Part shown: positions 63,757 through 64,000 of the stretch, in pieces | How positions within the stretch are numbered: the stretch's first letter is position 1 | Layout: each line of letters opens with the position of its first letter | From: an uncultured Prevotellaceae bacterium | GTDB lineage: Bacteria; Bacteroidota; Bacteroidia; Bacteroidales; Bacteroidaceae | Direction of reading: 5' to 3' | NCBI GenBank assembly: GCA_900317305.1 | Contig: ONGG01000001.1 | Location: 124,001 to 188,000 of the forward strand | DNA: 64,000 bases | Notes under the pieces: generated by a model | What the model was told of the DNA's origin: nothing | The model's input: the letters and a program-made list of their open reading frames with translations, nothing else | Database searches by the model: none | Made by a program: the position numbers and the translations under genes

Positions 63757-64000
63757 ATGAAGCGTTTTCTCGTTATGCTCCTCTCCTTGCTGGTGCTGGT
63801 ATCGCTTACTTCAGGCCGCAAACAAGTCACGGTGTTCATGATAGGCGACTCCACAATGGCCAATAAGTCGTACGACAACTCCAAGCCCGAAAGAGGGTGG
63901 GGGATGGCACTGCAAGGATTCTTCACCGATAATGTCGTGGTCGACAATCATGCCGTGAATGGCAGGTCGTCGAAGAGTTTTATCGATGAGGGCCGATGGC
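63757..64000 (+). CDS. Rhamnogalacturonan acetylesterase-like SGNH hydrolase, 3' end missing
   Basis: 81 visible codons; the gene runs off the window. The start MKRFLVMLLSLLVLVSLTSG is a signal peptide. SGNH block I is FMIGDSTMANK with nucleophile Ser, followed by RGWGMALQGFFTDNVVVDNHAVNGRSSKSFIDEGRW, as in rhamnogalacturonan acetylesterases of the CE12 type (RgaE/YesT). It would remove acetyl groups from pectic rhamnogalacturonan. Fits the pectate lyase and GH106 in this window. Confidence 0.85.
   Translation, partial: MKRFLVMLLSLLVLVSLTSGRKQVTVFMIGDSTMANKSYDNSKPERGWGMALQGFFTDNVVVDNHAVNGRSSKSFIDEGRW

Noticed and set aside
1..64000. tRNA genes, rRNA genes, CRISPR arrays, insertion sequences
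   Set aside because: None recognised on either strand by eye; the gaps are mostly short and the longer ones are explained by promoters, terminators, leaders or remnants. A tRNAscan or CRISPR finder run would settle it.

Overview
The window looks like chromosomal DNA of a Bacteroidota member, most likely Prevotella/Segatella or a close relative. Supporting signs are the Bacteroidota promoter -7 box TAnnTTTG in front of many genes (several with TTTG about 19-20 bp upstream), class III fructose-bisphosphatase, fused FeoA-FeoB, a SecA of about 1,110 residues, C10 (streptopain-type) peptidase, DPP III, DUF4105 and Bacteroidota-style lipoproteins. I saw no rRNA, tRNA, CRISPR array, transposase or integrase. 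Protein-level calls rest on motif recognition by eye; no database search was run.

Layout. 1-13.4 kb is housekeeping: the 3' part of rsmE, a Na/phosphate symporter, a sugar nucleotidyltransferase, then on the minus strand feoAB followed by Sel1, zinc-ribbon and methyltransferase genes, an ABC ATPase, secA and a DUF4105 membrane protein. 13.5-16.2 kb is the lactate-oxidation operon lldEFG. 16.4-28 kb holds secreted enzymes: a C10 peptidase, a GH36 alpha-galactosidase and a GH2-GH106 pair, with a short sigma-70 factor between them. No SusC/SusD pair is present.

28.3-41.5 kb is a surface-polysaccharide locus: a polyprenyl-type GT2, two WecG/TagA enzymes, GT4, two hexapeptide acyltransferases, GT32, a GT11 fucosyltransferase, a Wzy polymerase, LicD and a Wzx flippase, with an SGNH lipoprotein and a GDPD lipoprotein embedded. 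It carries marks of remodelling: a decayed second wzx, a wzy-like fragment joined to the GDPD gene, and 10-bp and 9-bp poly-C tracts inside the fucosyltransferase and polymerase genes. The tracts could switch these genes on and off by slippage. This locus is the most interesting part of the window.

41.9-47.2 kb contains a PL1 pectate lyase, fbp and an odd half-glycosyltransferase. 47.3-55.3 kb is one long minus-strand run, purU-hisHAF-hisIE-ftsE-lysC-lysA-GT2, with gaps of at most 40 bp and two 4-bp overlaps. 55.4-63.7 kb has recQ, then plus-strand units of an AraC-type regulator with DPP III and an AlkD-like protein, and a Fur-family regulator with purA and hisS. The window ends inside a probable rhamnogalacturonan acetylesterase. 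The pectate lyase, GH106, GH2, GH36 and this esterase together suggest an organism that uses plant cell-wall pectin and galactosides.
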